Part shown: positions 42,120 through 53,954 of the stretch, in pieces
How positions within the stretch are numbered: position 1 is the first letter of the stretch
How the letters are laid out: every line of letters starts with the position of its first letter
Assembly: GCF_040869045.1 (NCBI RefSeq)
Contig: NC_090319.1
Span: forward strand, 267,112,897-267,176,896
Direction of reading: 5' to 3'
Source: Eurosta solidaginis
Lineage: Eukaryota; Arthropoda; Insecta; Diptera; Tephritidae
DNA length: 64,000 nucleotides
Notes under the pieces: model-generated
Told to the model about the DNA's origin: nothing
Database searches by the model: none
The model's input: the letters and a program-made list of their open reading frames with translations, nothing else
Program-made: the position numbers and the translations under genes

Positions 42120-44800
42120 ATCTCGTTAGCCATGTTAAAATGGAGCTATTGAGTACCACAATTGTTATTGTACGTGAAAAATCGTTTGCTAAAATTTCAA
42201 CAAATCATATCGTTTAAAATTAGTGAGCTCTAGCACTGGCAAAAGCCATCATACCATCGCAATGATCCTGATCCAGATGAATAATTTTGCATGTAAATGC
42301 AATAACAATGATTAGAGCCAAGTAAATCCAAATAGCAGTGAGCCAGATAATTTGTTACTTTCTTATCTTCAGTTTAAAATGCTGCCTTTAATAAACCTAC
42401 TTTTTTCAAAAATATATGGCGCTGCTTGGCCTTTAGTCGTATTTGGTAAATGAAATACAACGACATCTGCCTATCACAACTCATATGTACAAAAATATTG
42501 TGACCTCTGCTTCTCAAGTCTTCCAATGGGCCAAAGCATTCCCGTGAGAATTGAGCATGATACGGAGCTAGAAAACTCACTGGAAAATCTCGCACTCCCC
42601 AATTTTTCTTATCCAGTATGTTTATGTAAAATTTAAAGTTCGTAATTACCCAGCAAACACAGTAAACGGAAAGCATGTTCTGAAAAGCTTAAAGAAATCA
42701 GTTAGGTGGAACTGGCTGGTCCATGAAAACGCCAATTTTTCCTTCACAACACATTTGAAATTAAACATAAAATAGTTGATACGGAAGCATGGTTATAACC
42801 TTATAAATATAAACTTATATCAAAGATTAAAAGAAAAAAATACGTTGGCTTTTTGTTTGTATATAAAGTAAAGTCATTAAAAAAATATTCGTTGTAAACG
42901 CTTTCAAAAAGATTCCTGGAAAAAAATGTATAATTTTAATTTTGGAAGCTATTATATTTTGCTTGCTATAATAGTTATTTCCAAAAACATTTATTGAAAT
43001 GTTTGTTGGGTACACATTTTCATATCAGCGATATTTTTCCAAATGCTATCATTGACATGATGTCACTTAATAACACCAAACACAAATAAACGAGCGAGTG
43101 CAAGGTGCAATGCGTTTACCAACTGACCTTAAAATTTAATGAGATGTCACAAAGAGAAAATTAAGAAAAATCATAAAGAAAAATATTTATAAATAAACAA
43201 AACTGTATAGAAAAAGTCTCCAACGCATACTGACACTATAAAAGGTATCGTCTGCACGCCAGCTTCTCATCAATATTCCATGGCATCACTACGAATGCAA
43301 CTCATCATTAATTCTCAGCGGTGCAATAGAACTACGACTAGACATTGTTTCATGTCGTCAGCAAAAGCAACGTTGTACCATTTTGTGTCTACAATAAAAG
43401 TGCTAGCGCGTGTCGTATATTCTGCTTGCAACATGTTGTTGCTTACTGTAAAAGTTCAGTTATTTATTGGTTCAGTACACGGCTGGAGTGTTAACTTTCA
43501 TTTGTTGGTTGTTGTTGGCTGTTGTATAGTTTGGCTCAATGGCAGCGTAGGAATGTTAAGAGTTTGCGGCTGGTGTCATCCATTTCAATTTTAATCGATA
43601 TACCACCAATTTATGGCGGCAACGGAAAAAGACAGGTTGACATTTTCAAGTCATTATTGCTGAATTTGCTGGCTTTTTAATTTTTTTCTATTATTTTTTT
43701 TAACTTTAAAGCTTTGTTATTCCTTTGAAACGCTTTTCTATTATTTCTTATTATTATTTTTATTCATTGTTTTGAAAATAGTAGGCGCTGTGAATTCTTA
43801 CGTACTTACTTATTGTGTAGATGATATAAGAAAAAATATGACATAAAATATCCAAAGCGCGTTGTATCATACAATACAACAAATACTTACTTTGTATGTG
43901 TGTGCGTGTCACATTGTGCTAGTTTTTTACTATTTGTTTGCCGGCTTTGGTTTTTTTTGACGTTCTCATTTTACACCACGTTTTAATGTTTTTCTTATTA
44001 ACTGCAATATTTACATCTACGTGTGACATTTTTTAAGTCAGCAACAAAGTACCAACTCGAATATGCACACATTGTTTCCTACAAAATTTTCAGCTAATTG
44101 TAAAAGAATTATCGCCCTGTGAAGACTTTACCTGTCAAGAATGATTGATAAATTCATTAGAAAATAGGTTAACACAACTTAGTGACAAGCATTGAAAATA
44201 TTTTATGTTCTGTTTTTTAACAACAACTCACACTGCCATAAAGAAGAGTATCTACTGTAATCACTCAAATGTAACTGATTCGAACGAGTTTTTACTGAGA
44301 GGTTCTTCAATGACTGCCAAGAGCGGAACAGTATAGCTTTAATAGCAATATCGGTGCGACAAGTGGGTAAGAAGTATAATGCATCTTATGAGATGACCTT
44401 TGCAAGACTTTACTCTTGGAGAACTCAACGTTCGAACCGCTGTCGCCTTTTCTCCTACGCAGTGAGCTGTCGTCTTTTGGATCGCCTTAATATATATGAG
44501 AAGTGGGAGCAAGCGCGATTAAGTGACGTAGTTCGATTTGGATGGAGGCAACAAAGACCGTGTAATATATTTCCTGCTTGCAAAACATAATTCAGCACGA
44601 CCATTTCCGACGGCCTGTTTGATTTTTATCTTATCATTTCCTCGCCGCGATCTTTTTCTGGAAGTCATGGCTATGAATCGCACGCCCCAGAGGCAAGGTT
44701 CGCTCAGGGCAAAAACCCGTTATCCTTGATAAAAGTAGAAGAGACAAAAGGAAATAACCAAAGCCAAAAGGTAGTATTATCAATTTTCTCGAAGTGTAAG
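42120..44800. other. AT-rich non-coding stretch, one TATA-like promoter candidate
   Basis: No gene or repeat recognised. The 104-codon frame at 43280-43594 follows a TATA box (43237), but its protein has no recognisable domain. Confidence 0.4.
43237..43272 (+). promoter_or_regulatory. TATA-box candidate core promoter
   Basis: TATAAAAGG at 43237 with TCATCA about 30 bp later, partly like the insect initiator TCAKTY. An ATG with 104 open codons begins at 43280. Weak; no independent support for transcription. Confidence 0.25.
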
Positions 44801-44809
44801 TGGTTTTTT

Positions 44810-45335
44810 GTCGACGTCTTATCGGTTTTCGACGAGATATACCGCAGTTATTTATTCCTTATCAACATATTATAAACTTCTTATTAATAGAAAAGGTTAT
44901 CAGTGTGTTGAATATTATTTATCGATCAGTTATTGGTATTTTATCAATTTTTCATCGAAAAATAATCGATTTGTTGTCGAAAATTTATTGACTTTCGAAG
45001 TCATATCGATACATTATCAAAAATTTATCGATGCGTTATCGAACACCATAAATGTGTTTGCCAAGTGTTACCAGTTTTTTATCGGTGCCTTATCGATTAA
45101 TTTCGAAAAGTGATCGATTTGCTATAGACAAGTTTGCGACTGCTATCAATTCGTTAAATAATTCTATCAAAAAAGTCTTGATTTGATATCGAAAATTTAC
45201 GGATTTCTTATCCGACTGCTACCAATTTTTTTTTCGGTGTGTTATTGATTTGTTAACGATGTCTTATTGGAATGTTAAGAAACAGAAGCCGATAACTAGC
45301 CTACAGTAATTCGCTGTCGATAATAAGCCTATAAT
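44810..45335 (+). repeat. Degenerate TATCGAT-rich array
   Basis: Dense occurrences of TATCGA, TATCGG, TCGAAAA and TTATCAA, with spacing of about 15-25 bp (for example 44920, 44953, 45003, 45026, 45037, 45088). Units are too diverged for a fixed period. Frames across it are Ile/Tyr/Asn-rich artefacts. Confidence 0.7.
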
Positions 45336-45339
45336 AACA

Positions 45340-48300
45340 CGATAGTTTGCCGTTTTAAGTTGTTGCCGACATAAGGTCAAAGAAGCTCTTGTGAAAAAGC
45401 GAGCTCTAGTTAGATTTAAGCTCTGGGCTGAAGCTTTAATCTGTATTTAATATAAAGTAATTAGTTTTCACGGGAACTTCGTTGGTTGGTACTCACGGCT
45501 AATTTTCTTGGCCCAGTTAAAATTCATTCCGCTACTCTGAGGAGGAAAAATGGTAAAAAAAAACTACGTGATGGCTGCTCCTTCAGCTTGGGCGTCTCTA
45601 AAAATCACTCGAAATGTTTTCTTTAGTCCAAGAAGAATTCGTTTCCTACTCTGGAGGAAGCGCAAAAGTAAAAAAAAACTTTGATGACCGCTCCTCTGAA
45701 GTGGAACCCTCTGAAATAACTCAGAAAATTTTAGTTGTATTTAATAATTTCTGAATACAACTATTCAAAAGGCTCCGCTTTCAGAGTTTAATTCCTTCTT
45801 CTTGAGATTGATAGGCATATCTAGCCTAGAGCATATTCTTAATCATTTACCCTCTGGGCAAACCAAAGCTTTAGTCGATTCTTTCCGATGGTGTCTGCTT
45901 TATAGTTCCAAGTACTACTACGTCCTGAAGTATGTAGGCATCCAATAAGCTCAGCTGTGATAAAGCGAAAATCGCCACGGATTTAACTGAAAGTCATTTC
46001 ATCCATACTTACTTGTAGGAGTAGTGTGGGGTAAACTTCAGTATGTTGACTAGGTAAGCATAAAATTGGACAAAACAGGATTAATCCAACATAAAAAATA
46101 ACTACATGAAGATTCTTTTTGTTTTGGTAAGCATCTCTAAAAGACATTTCATTGAAGTTTGGGTTCAAAATAATATGGTCATAACTATTTTATTTCTTGC
46201 TGTTTTAATTATCTAATTTTTTAATTTAATGTGTTCAAGACCTCTTTACATTAATTGGTATTTAATAATTACTGTTTTAGTATTAATTTCATTTTAGGAA
46301 AAATTAACAGAGCAACTCAAATTAGTATGTGTCACTTCTATTTTGTTTACAGCCAGCTGCTAAAACTATTAAACAAATTTATTTAAGTGGGGTCTTTATT
46401 GAGCAACCAGTTTAATTTGACCTGCTCTTCAGTTATGATGCATTAAATTGATTTACTTTTAATTGGGTCATAACTTAATTACTGTATTCTTATACTAAGG
46501 GCAAGCTTTATTGTAAAATATTTTGCATTCGTTGCAGCTATTGAATTTAATACTTCTGAATATTGCGAGTGTCATACAAACTGTTTGTTATGCTTTTGAA
46601 CGAAAGACTTAAGCAACGAACTTTTGGGTGATCAATGGTAAAATACTATTAAAAGGGTTATGTGTACTACTTTACTAACTTACACTACTGTAAATTATTT
46701 ATGCTTTTAAATATAACATATTTTAATAGTTTATTTAATATCTTCGGTTTATGTTTATGAAAGTGTACCTTTTTTTATAAGCATCTAAAATTTACTTAAA
46801 TCCAGCAGTTAAGTAATGTTGCACTGGCCGTGAAATAAATAGATTCTAAGTACTCTAGAATAAATTTATGATCCTTAATATTTTGTTCACTTCATGTTTA
46901 ATATATAGCTTTCACAAATGACTTTAAAAACTGCTAAAATTGCACACCTTTACTGGTTTTTTTTTTTTTTTTTGTCAAGCATTAAATTTGCTAGTTATTT
47001 TTTTCTTAGGTTTTATTTCAAATGCTACCGTACATATTGCAACCGGAAAATTTCGTTAACAAAGTTTGTAAAAATTTTATATTACCGCCACTTTTTGAAG
47101 CGCTCTTGCACTTTGAACTGTGCTACCAACTAAAACCAATACAAAAACAGTCGGAAATCCAACGAAAGCATTTAACAGTGTTTGTTATTCTTTTCAAAGG
47201 ATCATTTTACATAAATAAACTTTGTTGTAGCTAAATTATCTAAATAGAATAAATTTTTAAAATAACTTATTAATCGTGACTAACGTGTGACACGAAAAAT
47301 TGAACACACAATAAATTATTCCCCCTGATAATATTACATATAATACCAATTGCTACTTGTTAAAAGATGTCGAGACCAAAAATAGCCAAATCAACTATCA
47401 CTTAACTGCAATAAAAGGCGCTGATCGATGCTCAAAGCTATACACTTGGTGCCAATTTGATTGAGTGATTTTATGAATAGCTGAATGACGGCTGGCTAGC
47501 TTTCAGAGATTAATTGATAGGTGTGCAGCTGCATCCTTTCCTTTCACTTAAATATACATAAATAAATCTTCTTTGTATGCAATCAACTTTAGCTCAATGC
47601 AAGTTTATAATAAAAAGCGGTAGAATATTTTTTTGTGTACATACTTTTTTTAACATTACAACAAAAGCAGCGACAAGCTGTTTTGCCAATTGCACATCAC
47701 AAAGGTCAATCTTGTACGCGCGCTAAGTAATTCATCAAAATATCAGTAGCAGTATATGCACATTAGAGTGCGCCTTATGATAACTTATTCGTGAAACCAA
47801 AGAAGGGATATACAGACGTTGAAAACGTGAAGCTATCACAAAAGTTTATATGGCCTTAGTATTACCACAAGTTTATTCGACCCGAAAACGTATCTCGAGA
47901 GCGAGGATTTATATAACAAAATAACACTACTCTCTTGGTCTCTCATCATACGTATCATACCGAAAGATTAATAGTCCTATGCGTGATGATATTAGAGTGT
48001 AACGTAAAAGGTTTAATAATAAGATGTGGGAATTTTATGTGGATATGAACATATTTCAGCGAATTAATGCCAAAGGCTGTGATGGCTAGTCCTTATTACA
48101 AATACTAGAAAAAACACCTCGGCTAAAAAAATTTTCCGTTACTTGCCTGTAGTTGGAAGCAGGGAAAGAGGTTGACCTCAATTTATGGCGCCTGCTTTTT
48201 CCAACTCATTAGAGTATCCCCCTTCCTCTGCTAACAATTACCGGTGCCAATGGGAGCAAAACCTGAACCCTATTGCTGCCCCCATTTAGAGTCAGTTATC

Positions 48301-51300
48301 GCGAAGCAGGCATAGTTGGCGTGACCTTTTACGCGACAACCAAATCGCCTAGGTGGTTTAGAGCCAAACGCTAAACAGCAGATTACCTTTCCTACTTGAT
48401 CATTTGCAATTAATACCGCACATGCTGTTTTTGCCAACTCTAATATTAAGGTAGATCCAACCCAGTGGCAAAATTGAATATGTACAATGCGAGTTAGAGA
48501 ATATGCCTCGAAATAGAAGATATTTTTATTTGTATTCACCCATGAAAGCGGACCGTCACTTTGTTTCAAGGACCAAGAAGACAACATTTTGCGGTTTCTT
48601 CGTATTTTTTTTAGACGACAGTAAGCAAAAGGGACACAGTAAGCGATTTGTAGATTTTTTTTGTTAATTGAGTTTTTAAGAATAAGTTAGGTCGGCCAGA
48701 GAGAGATGCAATTTGTACCAATTGACTTACTTTTTGTGAACATTTACACCCTTGGGTGTGCAGTTTACGAAATTTTTTAGAAACAACATGATATGTGAGT
48801 CTCCCTTCTCCCGTGACTGTGACTGATCAGTGCTAGAAGAGAACTATGATCTAAATAGAATTTCACAATTATGCTTACCAATAAAGTCAATCACGGACAT
48901 AAACACGATTCTCGTCACGGGAACAATGAGTTGCGATAATATGAGCCAATGAGCCTGTGATATGTGTCGTGACCAAATAGCTCTAGATGTCTCAACCAAA
49001 TGTGCAGCTTTATAAATACGCACACTTCTTACATTGCTCAGTGTGCTCTCTAACAGTGCTTAGCAGTACAAATCAAAGGCTTTTCGACTCCTATTGTCAT
49101 AATAAGCTGCAAATAAGGAAGTTTGCATAGCGACATCTAGTGCCATTTAGTCTGGAACTATATCTGTGACTGCCATTACTGGTAGCCGCGATGAAGATTT
49201 AGTGTCACCTTCGAATAACTGCATACAATTTTATATAGTTATGAATTTTTGCCAGCTCCATTATGCCCATTTTAGGAGTAAACCAGGTTATATGCATTAA
49301 ATGTCCGACCTTAACAAATTCTTGATGACATTGAAATCGAAATAAGCAAACTCTACCCTATCTTCATATCGGCAACTTTATATCTACATTTCGTCGACAA
49401 GAGTTTGAAATTTAAACTATGCCGGTAGAGTGAGCCAGTTCCAGTCATGCCACTAAATGCCTTAGCTATAGATTCCCAGCTTAATGTATACGACATCTAA
49501 TAGGAATGGTATTATATTATCTTTGTAGCATTTTCGGAACTTTTGATATATAGAAATAATATGGTGATTAGCAAGCTATTGTGATTGTCCTTTATGGGTG
49601 GGTTTAAAAAAGTTCGCCTCTTTAGAAAGTCAAATAGGATTCTGCCGATAATAAGGCAGCTTTTATTGGAAACAATTCGTGCTGATTAAGGTTCATAATA
49701 GAAAGAAAACCAGTTGCGTCGTAGTACATATATTGCATTCGTTATGCATATAGAGGTAGATATATTCAAGTTTCCAAGGTTATATATCTTTAAATTCAAA
49801 GTAACCTAAGAGACGGACGGGCAGTGTGCCCACCGGACACCCCAGTCACATTTGGCTACAAACGTTGTTGTTGAAATTTTCTTAGCTTTTCCTAGTACTA
49901 ATTTCGCACAACAACTTACTGTCTAAAATAAATTTGGTATATTTTTTAGTGTATCTGTTCTTGAATTTTTAAACTATGAATATATTGAAAGCAGTTTATA
50001 TTAAAAAAAAATATAAATAAAAAATAAAAAAAAAGTTGTGTAAAGCGCATATTTATTATCCATCATAAGTTTTTGGGTAGAATTAACAAAATGTTATGCA
50101 TCCTAATGAAAAACATATACAATTGTGAATTTTGATCCTCAACAGAAGTCACATTTGACGTTCTACTAAAAATACTTTACTTTTCAGCTATGTGAAAATT
50201 TTTAAGATTGTTTTTTTTTACTTTAGAAAATGTGCAACATCTTCAGCGTTAATTACCTGTCAGTGTTTTATTTCCACCACAGCAGCTGTTGCTTCCTTTG
50301 CTGCTGATACACAGTTACTGCATATCAAAATGGCACTACGGTTTACCTTTTTAGAGTTTGGCAGCATTTCTTGAACGAAGTTGGTTTTAAAAATCATTTG
50401 AATATTAGAAAATTTTTATCGGTCAGAAAAGGAATAATTTTATTCAAATTATATAAATTTTTTTTATATTTTTGTGACAATCAGTTTTCGCTGAAACTTC
50501 ACTGATTGGATATAAGATTACAAAGACAAAAATTATTTTGCTAAATTTTCTGCGAGAGCGACTGTAAGCTTCACTATATCTTCTTCACTTAGTCACGTAA
50601 ACCTTTTTCTCACAGCAGCGTACGCATTGAATTGCGTGCTCAGCCTTTTGGCCCCACCATAGCTCTTTGTCTGCTGCTCAGGCTACTTACACAAGTAGCT
50701 GCTGTTGTTTGTTGTTTGCGCTTATATTTCACTCTGGTCTAATCCAATCGATTTTCTACTGGATGCGTGCTTAATCCACGACATTTGTGCTAAGCATCGA
50801 TCAAACAGGAATTTCATTTCCTATTGTTACTGGTACATATGTATTGCCGCCGCCAATTTTTTACCGCTGCTAGTTATGAGCAACATATCTGCGTAATTGC
50901 TTTTGTCTAACTACTGATTATTTGCTGCACGTTGCACAAACCAGGTAGGCATTTTCTTTTTTATTATTATTTATTAAAGTCAAAATATGGCCATATTCTG
51001 CTGGTGTATGTATGTATATATGGATGAATCATTCGGAAAGTCCGACTGATGTATATGGATGATGAGGTACATATCGCACACCTCGATCAAGAGGAAGCTA
51101 AGTCAAATATATTAAAATTTCGACGTTATGTTTATTAAAGGCTTCACAACTCAATATTTATCTAACTGTCTACACAGCTTACTAATGTCCCCAATAATCG
51201 GCGAGAGAATTTGTAAAAAGTAAAAATTGAATTGGCATATATGAGAGAGGCAGTCAGTTTTTCACGTTTACTCAAAATTGCCATTTTTTGAGTTTATGAC

Positions 51301-52155
51301 TGTTTTGTGCTCACATGCAGTAATTGCCTAAGTCCTATGGTTTTATACGGGATTTACGTGATTGTTGCTTATGATATATGTGTGCTTATTCACGTTCCCA
51401 CGTATCCATTAAGCTTCTGAAGGTTTTAATAAATTACTTGATTCGTTTGTTGCCCGCTGCACTTTTTATCCAATCCCTATGCCCTGCTTAGGATTTTGCC
51501 TTGGCCGGAGTTTGCCGCCACCAGCCCAATTCATGCAATGAAATCATACATTTTGCATCGTCAGCAACGTGGCGGCTGTCGCTCAGCTACTGAAATCCTC
51601 CTTAATAAAATGCACTAAACATATATTATTTAGTGCAGTAGAAACCGGATAAAAAAGTTTATTATCTTCTAGGCGGAGAATACTAGAGAATTTAAAGAAT
51701 TATCCTCCCAAATTTAAACACTAACCGCGGAAACTAACCGCTTTTGGATTTGTGCCATCCTCAGGCTAAGTTTTCCATCTGATCTGTTGTTGTCTTGTTA
51801 TAGTTTGTCTGCATGAACAGAGTATGTGTTTATATGTGTGTTATATGTTCATTCAGAAATGAGGCTGGTTTTCACTGATCAACTTGTCTGGTTAACTGAG
51901 GCGGGAAGAAGATAGTAATTGTATTTCTCAAAATCCATCGTTTGCTAGGCGTGGCAAAACGCCACCTTCAGTGAAATTTCAATGCGAAAATCCATATAAT
52001 GTGCAAAGTTGGGGGCTGCTCTGCTAAAACGGGTATAAGAATTCACATGCTCATTGGATGACCTGCAGAACTACGGGGAGCTTTGAATACTTATTATTAT
52101 TTATTTTGTGATTTCTTGATGCGAATCAAAAGGGAGAACGCTTATAACTTCTAGT
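45340..52155. other. AT-rich non-coding stretch, no recognised gene or element
   Basis: Includes a TATA/initiator pair at 49011 and A/T homopolymers. I found no LINE, SINE or transposase here, which makes it the longest element-poor interval in the window; introns or old intergenic DNA would look the same. The minus-strand frame 48270-48587 has no domain. Confidence 0.4.
49011..49043 (+). promoter_or_regulatory. TATA plus initiator core promoter candidate
   Basis: TATAAATA at 49011-49018 and TCAGTG at 49038-49043. The A of the initiator is at 49040, 29 bp from the start of the TATA box, which is the spacing expected for insect pol II promoters. No long reading frame follows in the next few hundred bases. 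Confidence 0.35.
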
Positions 52156-52168
52156 TTTTTTTTCATGG

Positions 52169-52640
52169 TTAGGTGGTAGCTGCTCTGATAGGGGAAGTAC
52201 ATTTTTCAGCATGAAAGTTCATGGCGAAAACACATAACATAATGGTGACGTAAGCTATGGTTACACATTTCAAATGAGCCCGATGTGCAACCGTGGATAA
52301 ATCCTCCGGATATCCAAGTGAGTAGCGACAGAAATACTTTCGTCTTGTCCTGACAAATGCTGAGCAATAACGCATAAAGCTGTTTGGTGATTCCACCTCA
52401 TCTTCCTCCCTACAGCCGCACCAGGATTGAGTTTCCAGTATATTGAGACGTACCGTATGGGTCATCGTTGGATATTGCCCTGTCAAAACCCCATTGATAG
52501 ATGAGCCTTTGTAGACCCAAACGTTTCGTCAGACCTCCTGTCATCCATTTTTGGCCAGAACGACCTTTCTGCCGTGCAAGATGTATTGTCCGCCCAACGC
52601 TTGCTGAGTTGACCCATGGCCAATCTACATGTTTTCGAAC
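52169..52640 (-). pseudogene. LINE ORF2 C-terminus (RNase H end and zinc knuckle)
   Basis: Minus strand from 52640: SFWPKMDDRRSDETFG, corresponding to TWPKWDPKRSRHVYNL of the intact LOA element. A frame change follows, then MTGQYPTMTHTVRLNIL (the LTGHCLIGRHAERLG segment) and WCGCREEDEVESPNSFMRYC with PAFVRTRRK replaced by SAFVRTRRK. The knuckle keeps Cys-x-Cys but lost its second Cys spacing and His. One frameshift near 52485 separates the two frames. The RNase H active site and everything upstream are missing. LOA-like by order of segments, diverged from the intact copy. Confidence 0.7.
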
Positions 52641-52799
52641 TTATTATTAACATATTTTTTTTTTTTTTTAAATTCGAGATAAATTTGATATTATAATAAT
52701 TGTTTGTAATATTATTTTTGTACAAAAAAAAATTTCGGTGAGCCAATTTTGGAGTAGACTACGTATAATTGGCCATGGGTGAATCATGAGTTGTTAATA

Positions 52800-53566
52800 T
52801 TAGGAGAGCACGAAAAGCATATATGTCGATATCAAAATAATCCTTGGTTAAACCTTGCCGTTTTCGAAAATGTTATGGTTTGAATTACATTCGCAAAATG
52901 TTTTGTGATAATAAGTCTTGCCCCCACTATATAAGCGTGAAGAATAAAAGTTACGATACAAAATTTTTATAGACCTGTTTTTAAAGATCGATGAGAAGGA
53001 ATTACTGATGGCTCCAAGGAGCTAAGCACTTCAACCTGATAAAATACAGTTTGGAGTTATTCCACGATAAGTTGTCTCGCTTCTTGATAGTTTTTATTGG
53101 ATTTTGGCCTTGATGATATAAACATCCTCATTTTAAGGTGCCAAAATCGCTTTTATCAAAGCGGTTTATAGTTTGTATTATTAGATTCAATATTTGGAAA
53201 TATATTAGCTTCTGTGAAGCTTCAGATGATGTACTAAGTTCGTAAAACTGTGGTGGTTAAGAAATAGGAATTTCACCAGAACAAATTTCAATTAATTGTT
53301 TAGCACGACTTCTGCTGGTGTGCCTCCCCCAAACTATTAATTCATTTTTGTACGCAATGCCACTAATATGACGATTTTAAGCACGCATTCACATAACTGG
53401 TAGATTTTGTCAGAAATCTCCATCAGGTAAGTGGAAAGCACCACCCATGGGATGATCCCTACCCCTAAAGTCATTAAAGGTTCGGTCTAGAGTTTCCAGG
53501 TATTGTTTATGAGTCATGGTGCACTTATTCCACATGGTAAGCTTTCATGTTTATATTGCACAGTGG
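52800..53566 (-). pseudogene. Helitron helicase remnant 1
   Basis: Minus strand, several frames. From 53535: MWNKCTMTHKQYLETLDRTF then HPMGGAF and GDF*QNLPV, matching the Walker-B/GDFRQ part of PIF1-like helicases of Helitrons (usually WDE-CTM-HK--LE-LDRTL, GG---L-GDFRQ-LPV). Further: KQLIEICSGEIP (53320-53285), FPNIESNNTNYK (53215-53180), and AILAP-like sequence in shifted frame near 53160. At least five stops and frameshifts. Rolling-circle Rep and the Walker A part are absent; the latter would lie beyond 53567, where SINE copy 4 has inserted. A second remnant with the same extent, including the 3' non-coding part, is at 58.7 kb. Confidence 0.78.
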
Positions 53567-53579
53567 TAATTTAATGCGG
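53567..53579 (+). repeat. Target-site duplication, left copy (SINE copy 4)
   Basis: TAATTTAATGCGG; the right copy at 53941-53954 is TAATTTAAATGCGG, one A longer. Confidence 0.85.
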
Positions 53580-53940
53580 CGGCCACCGTGGTGTGATGGC
53601 AGCGTGCTCCGCCTATCACACCGTATGCCCTGGGTTCGCACCCCGGGCAAAGCAAATTCAAAATTTTAGAAATAAGGTTTTTCAATTAGAAGAAAATTTT
53701 TCTAAGCGGGTCGCTTCTCGGCAGTGTTTGGCAAGCACTCCGGGTGTATTTCTGCCATGAAAAGCTCTCAGTGAAACCTCATTTGCCTTGCAGATGCCGT
53801 TCGGGGTCGGCATAAAATATGTAGGTCCCGTCCGGCCAATTTGTAGGGAAAGTCAAGAGGAGCACGACGCAAATTGGAAGAGAAGCTCGGCCTTACATCT
53901 CTTCGGAGGTTATCGCGTTACATTTATTTTTATTTTTTTT
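53580..53940 (+). mobile_element. tRNA-Gly-like SINE, copy 4
   Basis: 361 bp, the best-kept copy. Starts CGGCCACCGTGGTGTGATGG. A-box-like TGGCAGCGTGCTCC and B box GGTTCGCACCCC are 36 nt apart. The body shows TTTGGCAAGCACTCCGGGTG, TTGCCTTGCAGATGCCGTTC, GTCCCGTCCGGCCAATTTG and ACGCAAATTGGAAGAGAAG. It ends TTACATTTATTTTTATTTTT. Flanked by a 13/14-bp target-site duplication with one inserted base. It sits directly next to Helitron remnant 1. Confidence 0.9.
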
Positions 53941-53954
53941 TAATTTAAATGCGG
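53941..53954 (+). repeat. Target-site duplication, right copy (SINE copy 4)
   Basis: TAATTTAAATGCGG, see 53567-53579. Confidence 0.85.

Noticed and set aside
43280..43594. 104-codon frame behind a TATA box
   Set aside because: Protein has no recognisable motif and no signal peptide; initiator match is weak. Kept only as a promoter candidate.
44354..44590. 78-codon frame (MRQVGKKYNASYEMTF...)
   Set aside because: No family recognised and no open extension; treated as chance.
48270..48587. 105-codon minus-strand frame
   Set aside because: No recognised domain, no codon-usage or composition contrast with flanks, no promoter or splice signal tied to it.
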